DNA from: an uncultured Candidatus Melainabacteria bacterium | Lineage (GTDB): Bacteria; Cyanobacteriota; Vampirovibrionia; Gastranaerophilales; Gastranaerophilaceae | Assembly: GCA_934718085.1 (NCBI GenBank) | Contig: CAKUZL010000001.1 | Coordinates: 62,001-126,000, forward strand | Length of the DNA: 64,000 bases | Reading direction: 5' to 3' | In this document: positions 59,978 to 64,000 of the stretch, in pieces | Numbering within the stretch: the stretch's first letter is position 1 | How the letters are laid out: each line of letters begins with the position of its first letter | Program-made: the position numbers and the translations under genes | The notes under the pieces: model-generated | The model's database searches: none | What the model was told of the DNA's origin: nothing | Seen by the model: only the letters and a program-made list of their open reading frames with translations

Positions 59978-61570
59978 CTAATCCAATTTTAATTTGCTTG
60001 CTTTGTCGAGAGCGTCTTCCATATATTTTGTCATTGTTGCGTTGTCGGGCGTTTTTTTGTTTATTAAATCCGTCAAAAGCTGCCGTTTGAAAAATACTTC
60101 GACCGCGTGCCTGATACTTCTGAACGACATCCCTTTGTTTTGAGCCGTTTCTCCGAAATTGTCGAAAGTTTGTTGATCTTTGATAAATTGTTCGACGAAC
60201 GGGTATTCGATTTTTCCGAGGCGTTTTTGCAAAGCTTCCGTCAGGGCGGCTTTTTCGGGCAATCCGAAAAACATGACCTCCGACATTCTGCTGCACATCG
60301 CCTTGTCGATGGCTCCTATGCTGCCGTCGGGGTTTTTCATCGAGTTTGTCGTGTACAAAAATACAACGTTTGTGTATTCTCGCATTTTGTTTTCCGTCCA
60401 GTTTTTAATCATCTCGATGACGTTGCCGTCACAGCCCGAATCCATTGTCTTTCTGCCTATCAACTGGTCGGCTTCGTCAACAAGTACCAAAAACAGCTCG
60501 TTCGGTTTTTCTTTCGCTTTTCGGCACAAATCCTCGAACAGCGCGTCGATGTTTTGTTCGCACCCCTTTTGGTACGAAGTCGCAATATTTCCTATCCCGA
60601 ATTCCGCGAGATTTGCGTCAAGCTCTTTTGCAACCGACGTCCAAAACTGCGTTTTCCCCGTTCCCGGAGGTCCGTAAGACAACACCGCATTCGGAAGATT
60701 AATCTTTAATTTTTTCGCCTGTTCGGGGTTTTTCAGAATTTGGATAAAACTTTCGCGAACACTCTTTTTTTGTTCTTCGAGCCCCGAAAGGTCTTTTAAA
60801 TAAGGAATATCAGGGTTTTGCGAAGGTTTGTAAAATTGAAGTTTTTTCCCTCCTATGGAAAGCTCTTCACCTGCCGCTCCGACGCCTCCCGCTTTTATCG
60901 CCCAGATAATTCCGCCGATTGCCGCCGCCAACAGCGAATATTTAAGGATATTCCCGAAAAGTTCTTTCCGCTTTTCTTTTTTCTCTTGAGCCGGCGTAAG
61001 ATTTTTTAATACGTTGCTTTTTAAAGGAACGTTCGTTTGTGTTCCCGAAACACCCGTATTTACGGGCATCATCACGGACGACCTCATCGCGTACGGAGGA
61101 TACGCCGGTACGGGTGCGTAAAACCCGTTATGCTGCGGGTTTGAAGGCATCACGGGCGGGTTTTGTCCCGGCATTGCGATTTGATTTTGCGGTGAGGGTT
61201 TTTGAGGAACCGTAAAATTTCCTGCGGGCATGCTTTGTTTTATCGATGGCTGAACACCATAATTCCCCCGTCCCTGCGGGTTTGAAGTCATCACGGGCGG
61301 GTTTTGTCCCGGCATTGCGATTTGATTTTGCGGTGAGGGTTTTTGAGGAACCGTAAAATTTCCTGCGGGCATGCTTTGTTTTATCGATGGCTGAACACCA
61401 TAATTCCCCCGTCCCTGCGGGTTTGAAGGCATCACGGGCGAGGTTTGCCCCGGTGCTGCGGGTTGACGTCGGTATTGCATACCGTTGTCCGCACGACTCC
61501 GCCCCGCGTTTCCGTTGTCGGAATGCGCGATGATCTGCGGATTTTGCCCCTGATTAATTCCGTTAACCAT
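59978..61570 (-). CDS. Membrane-anchored AAA+ ATPase with proline-rich repeats (530 aa)
   Basis: The N-terminal 185 residues are Pro/Gln/Asn-rich and contain a duplicated 47-residue block (SIKQSMPAGNFTVPQKPSPQ and following). One membrane helix (about 212-232) precedes an AAA module: GPPGTGKTQFWTSVA, FLVLVDEADQLIGRK, TTNSMKNPDG and CSRMSEVMFFGLP. It resembles the 58670-59812 protein in layout. The proline-rich arm may bind partners or cross the cell wall. Accessory promoter upstream. Confidence 0.88.
   Translation of the reverse strand: MVNGINQGQNPQIIAHSDNGNAGRSRADNGMQYRRQPAAPGQTSPVMPSNPQGRGNYGVQPSIKQSMPAGNFTVPQKPSPQNQIAMPGQNPPVMTSNPQGRGNYGVQPSIKQSMPAGNFTVPQKPSPQNQIAMPGQNPPVMPSNPQHNGFYAPVPAYPPYAMRSSVMMPVNTGVSGTQTNVPLKSNVLKNLTPAQEKKEKRKELFGNILKYSLLAAAIGGIIWAIKAGGVGAAGEELSIGGKKLQFYKPSQNPDIPYLKDLSGLEEQKKSVRESFIQILKNPEQAKKLKINLPNAVLSYGPPGTGKTQFWTSVAKELDANLAEFGIGNIATSYQKGCEQNIDALFEDLCRKAKEKPNELFLVLVDEADQLIGRKTMDSGCDGNVIEMIKNWTENKMREYTNVVFLYTTNSMKNPDGSIGAIDKAMCSRMSEVMFFGLPEKAALTEALQKRLGKIEYPFVEQFIKDQQTFDNFGETAQNKGMSFRSIRHAVEVFFKRQLLTDLINKKTPDNATMTKYMEDALDKASKLKLD
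61140..61440 (-). repeat. 141-bp in-gene tandem duplication
   Basis: The segment beginning at 61140 recurs at 61281 almost unchanged, and its first 30 nt recur with changes at 61422. The period is 141 nt (47 codons), so the frame is kept. The near identity points to recent duplication. Confidence 0.9.
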
Positions 61571-61591
61571 TTTTGCCTTTCACCTTCTTCA

Positions 61592-61659
61592 CCGTTTTTA
61601 AAATTCCTGAATTTTTAAAATTGCCGGAATTTTTTCGAAAGTTTACAAAAATTTACTAA
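61592..61659 (-). promoter_or_regulatory. Three-part promoter of the 61570 AAA gene
   Basis: The plus strand reads TTTACAAA-AA-TTTACTAA at 61642-61659. On the minus strand GCAATTTT starts at 61624, 34 nt on, and AATTTTAAAAACGG 19 nt later. The -10-like part is the weakest of the set. Confidence 0.45.
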
Positions 61660-62300
61660 ACGGTTTTGTTCAAGGCAGGTTTTTCGGACGAAGGTTTTTC
61701 TGCCGCCGAAACTTCGGATTTTGCGGCATTTTTGCCTTCCAAGCCCAATAATTCCATCGCGGGATGTACCAAAAAATGGCTCAACCACGGCGCAAGTATC
61801 GTCAGCCCCGTAATCGACCCGATTATCGACGCAAATTCCACGGAACCTTTCAAAAGATGAAACTTTTCGGGTTTTTCTTCGCTTAAAAGTTTTTTGATTT
61901 CTTCGGACTTGCAAAGTTCGTAGTATTTTTTCTGCTCTGCCCTTTTTGCAAGCGGTTTTGAGGCTATGTCCAAATATTCCGAGTATGTTTTCGAGTCTTT
62001 AAAAAGTTTGAACCCCTTATCGTCCTTGAACATTTTTCCCAAAAGCTTGAATCCGCCTTCCTTAAATACCGGGATTACAAGTGCCGTGTATATCGCAAGG
62101 CATGAGACCTGGTACAAAAATTCTTTAGTCGCGGAATATTTTTTTGCTTTTTCGTCGGCATGCTTGTCCGCAAGAGTGAACATCGGTCGTCCTACCGCTT
62201 TCATCCCCGTTTCGAGTGAAACGGCAGTTTTTGTATTCTGCGATGCCGCCACTATCGCGGGATTTGAAAGAAACGAGGCTATTTTATCGAAAGGAATCAT
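61656..62300 (-). CDS. Unknown membrane protein, second of a coupled paralogous pair (214 aa)
   Basis: Starts at the TAATG overlap with the 62300-63013 gene. It carries the family signature GRPMFTLADKHADEKAKKYS (about 37-56), then a membrane segment (VSCLAIYTALVIPVF). A charged middle leads to a C-terminal hydrophobic block (IIGSITGLTILAPWLSHFLV, then HPAMELLGLEG). The same layout occurs in the neighbour and in the 26366 protein. Function unknown. Confidence 0.8.
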   Translation of the reverse strand: MIPFDKIASFLSNPAIVAASQNTKTAVSLETGMKAVGRPMFTLADKHADEKAKKYSATKEFLYQVSCLAIYTALVIPVFKEGGFKLLGKMFKDDKGFKLFKDSKTYSEYLDIASKPLAKRAEQKKYYELCKSEEIKKLLSEEKPEKFHLLKGSVEFASIIGSITGLTILAPWLSHFLVHPAMELLGLEGKNAAKSEVSAAEKPSSEKPALNKTV

Positions 62301-63013
62301 TATACTCTCATACCTCCCGAAGTTATCGTGTACGCGGCGGGTCGTTTAATTTTCGGTGTCGAAGCGACACTCGATTTTGAAACTTGCGGCTTGCCGTCGT
62401 CCGTCTTGTCTTGAGGCTTTTGAAGGTTCAAAAACTTCATTATCGGTTTCATTGAAAGGTTGCAAATCAGCGGAATCAGCAATCCCGCCGACAAACATAC
62501 CCCGATGAACGAAAGCGATTTCTCGAGATTGTGAAAGTTCTTGAGCACCTCGATATGGTTGTTTGCCGCCTTTGCCACATCAGGATTGTTAATTTTCGTT
62601 TTTATCGTTTCGAGAAGTTTTTGAAAATTAAGGTTGTGCAATGCGCGATTTTCTTTCGGAAGTTTTTCCAGCGAGCTGTCCAAAATCTTCGAAATCTCCG
62701 CTCCGACGGTCTTTTTGTCGGTTTTTGACTCGCTGCAGACGTCGTAGATAAAATGCGCTTTGCATAAAGGTTTTGCGCTTGCCTTTATCCCCAGCGACGA
62801 GGCGATATAGCTTACAAACGCTATCGCTTCGGTCAATCCCTCTCTGCAGGCGGCGTATTTTCTGTCTTCTTTCGGAGTTGACTTGTCCGCCATCGTGAAA
62901 ATCGGTCTGAAGACGCCCTTGAACACGGCAATCGCAAGAACCGCGTACACCGCGTCGTTGTTCTTGCCGAGTTTTATTAACATCTCCTTAAATCCTGTTT
63001 TAAAATCTCCCAT
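62300..63013 (-). CDS. Unknown membrane protein, first of a coupled paralogous pair (237 aa)
   Basis: A membrane segment (about 20-38, AVYAVLAIAVFKGVFRPIF) runs into the family signature FRPIFTMADKSTPKEDRKYA (35-54), followed by a second segment (ALIAFVSYI-like, 62-75) and a charged helical middle. The C-terminal hydrophobic stretch GVCLSAGLLIPLICNLSMKP is followed by a polar tail. Its stop overlaps the next ATG by one base. A variant accessory promoter with a perfect HLR1-like repeat lies upstream. Confidence 0.8.
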   Translation of the reverse strand: MGDFKTGFKEMLIKLGKNNDAVYAVLAIAVFKGVFRPIFTMADKSTPKEDRKYAACREGLTEAIAFVSYIASSLGIKASAKPLCKAHFIYDVCSESKTDKKTVGAEISKILDSSLEKLPKENRALHNLNFQKLLETIKTKINNPDVAKAANNHIEVLKNFHNLEKSLSFIGVCLSAGLLIPLICNLSMKPIMKFLNLQKPQDKTDDGKPQVSKSSVASTPKIKRPAAYTITSGGMRV

Positions 63014-63054
63014 AGTGTCTCTATTGTAATTCCTTTTCGGATAAAATGTATTCG

Positions 63055-63122
63055 ATACAATTAAACATCCTGAATATTTTTTTTTGCCGGTAAATGTGAA
63101 ATGTTTTTACAATTTTTTACAA
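63055..63122 (-). promoter_or_regulatory. Three-part promoter of the 63013 gene pair
   Basis: The plus strand reads TTTACAAT-TT-TTTACAAA at 63106-63123. On the minus strand GCAAAAAAAA starts at 63087, 35 nt on, and TGTTTAATTGTAT starts at 63067, 20 nt later rather than 19. Confidence 0.5.
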
Positions 63123-63242
63123 AAATTCCGTAAAAAGACCGAAAACTTTTTTTCGGGGCGTTTTTGCCCTCTTATCCTTTTTACCCGTTTACAAAATCCG
63201 AAAAATATGAGATACTTTCGAGGGAAAGGGTGGTTTAGATTT

Positions 63243-63659
63243 ATGAGTATAATTACGGACAGTTTTGTCGTCAGTACAAAGGGTTTTACCGACATTATCG
63301 ACATTACGGAAAAAGTTTCCGAAATTGTCAAAAAACACAATATTACCGAGGCGAGCGCACAAATTTATTCAATCGGCTCCACCGCAAGTGTGACTACTCT
63401 CGAATACGAGCCGGGATTGCTTAAAGACTTGCCCGAGGCTCTCGAAAAAATTGCGCCCGTGAACAAAGAGTATCATCATGATATGACCTGGCAGGACGGA
63501 AACGGCTATGCCCACATACGTTCCGCGTTAACGGGAACTTTTGCTACCGTTCCCGTGATTAACGGAGAATTGTTCCTCGGAACCTGGCAGCAGCTCGTTC
63601 TTATGGATTTCGACAACAAACCCCGCACAAGAACGATTACCGTCCAGTTCCTGTTTTGA
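63243..63659 (+). CDS. yjbQ: YjbQ/UPF0047 family protein
   Basis: 138 aa from the ATG at 63243 (AAAGGGTGG upstream); a 53-codon upstream extension is rejected. ITEASAQIYSIGSTASVTTL, then NKEYHHDMTWQDGNGYAHIRSALTG and GTWQQLVLMDFDNKPRTR are the conserved metal-site and active-site segments. Members have thiamin phosphate synthase activity in vitro; the real role is uncertain. It is separate from the minus-strand membrane pair. Confidence 0.92.
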   Translation: MSIITDSFVVSTKGFTDIIDITEKVSEIVKKHNITEASAQIYSIGSTASVTTLEYEPGLLKDLPEALEKIAPVNKEYHHDMTWQDGNGYAHIRSALTGTFATVPVINGELFLGTWQQLVLMDFDNKPRTRTITVQFLF

Positions 63660-63744
63660 TGTTATGTTTCGTATTTTTACGGAAAAACATGCTTTTTTTG
63701 CATGTTTGTCGTAAAATTTTATCACATACGGAAATGAGGATTTT

Positions 63745-64000
63745 ATGAATAAAAGTCAATCGGTCGGTATTTTGATTGTTGCGGTGTTATTGTTGCTGTC
63801 TCTGGCATCAATGCTTTTCACCGATAACCCGACCTCTACGAAAGAATTGTCATACTCTCAATTTGTTTCCCTCGTTAAGACCGAAAAAATCAAATCGGTT
63901 GAACTTTCGGGAAATACTATTGTCGCGGAACCTTTCGACAACGAGGTCAAGGAAGTCGTAAAATCGGTCGCGAATGTTGCCGCCGATAAAAAATTGCCCG
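63745..64000 (+). CDS. ftsH: FtsH membrane protease, N-terminal fragment cut by window end
   Basis: The ATG at 63745 follows GAGGA. The 85 visible codons start MNKSQSVGILIVAVLLLLSL, a first membrane helix, then ELSYSQFVSLVKTEKIKSVE and LSGNTI, the FtsH extracellular domain. The AAA and zinc-protease domains would lie beyond the window. FtsH degrades membrane and some soluble proteins. The frame is open to the last base. Confidence 0.88.
   Translation, partial: MNKSQSVGILIVAVLLLLSLASMLFTDNPTSTKELSYSQFVSLVKTEKIKSVELSGNTIVAEPFDNEVKEVVKSVANVAADKKLP

Overview
The window looks like chromosome of a non-photosynthetic relative of cyanobacteria, most likely a gut-type Melainabacteria/Gastranaerophilales lineage. 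This assignment is an inference. It rests on a diderm gene set (TolC-type protein, UppP, LCP ligase), many membrane proteins I cannot place in any family, and direct-repeat sites resembling the cyanobacterial HLR1 (RpaB) element. I see no rRNA, tRNA, CRISPR array, insertion sequence or prophage.

Layout. 0-6 kb: a small unknown gene, rpoD-dnaG (minus), rpmB, deoB and a ferredoxin. 6.4-10.4 kb: unknown membrane protein, a repeat-rich gap, pyrF with two small unknown genes, and a lytic transglycosylase. 10.6-14 kb: mazG and an LCP ligase (minus), facing away from a PLP-dependent lyase. 14-21.3 kb: a mostly plus-strand housekeeping run (malQ-queD, uppP, purine nucleoside phosphorylase, asnS-HAD phosphatase) with rpiB facing it. 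21.4-32.9 kb: accessory region with an NADG-repeat protein, an M48-like protein whose zinc motif is altered, a REC-HD-GYP regulator, a coupled pair of membrane proteins, a transglutaminase-like EF-hand protein and a four-TM protein. 33-35.5 kb: overlapping DegT aminotransferase, parvulin and double-SIS genes. 35.8-42 kb: YD-like repeat membrane protein, a 1 kb repeat-filled gap, mrnC, an aminotransferase-Lrp pair, and a decayed tatA/ferredoxin/aldo-keto reductase stretch. 42-52.9 kb: GNAT, pabB-pabC fusion with pabA, ppdK, era, trhP-like U32, and a fusion of a substrate-binding-like domain to TolC. 53-63 kb: calpain-like protease, TPR protein, WYL regulator, two membrane-anchored AAA ATPases and a second coupled membrane-protein pair. 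63.2-64 kb: yjbQ and the start of ftsH.

The most notable signal is regulatory. About fifteen loci carry GCAA(TTTT) followed 19 nt later by TGTTTTTATA-like sequence. At about nine of them a direct repeat TTTACAAA-NN-TTTACAAA lies a nearly fixed distance further upstream. These promoters precede unrecognised or accessory genes (calpain-like, AAA, transglutaminase-like, repeat proteins, paralogous membrane pairs) and I did not find them before the housekeeping genes I checked. I read this as one co-regulated, lineage-specific set of genes, possibly under an RpaB-like regulator.

A second theme is dispersed intergenic palindromes built on GTTGGGGT...ACCCCAAC, with at least eight copies concentrated in the few long gene-free gaps.
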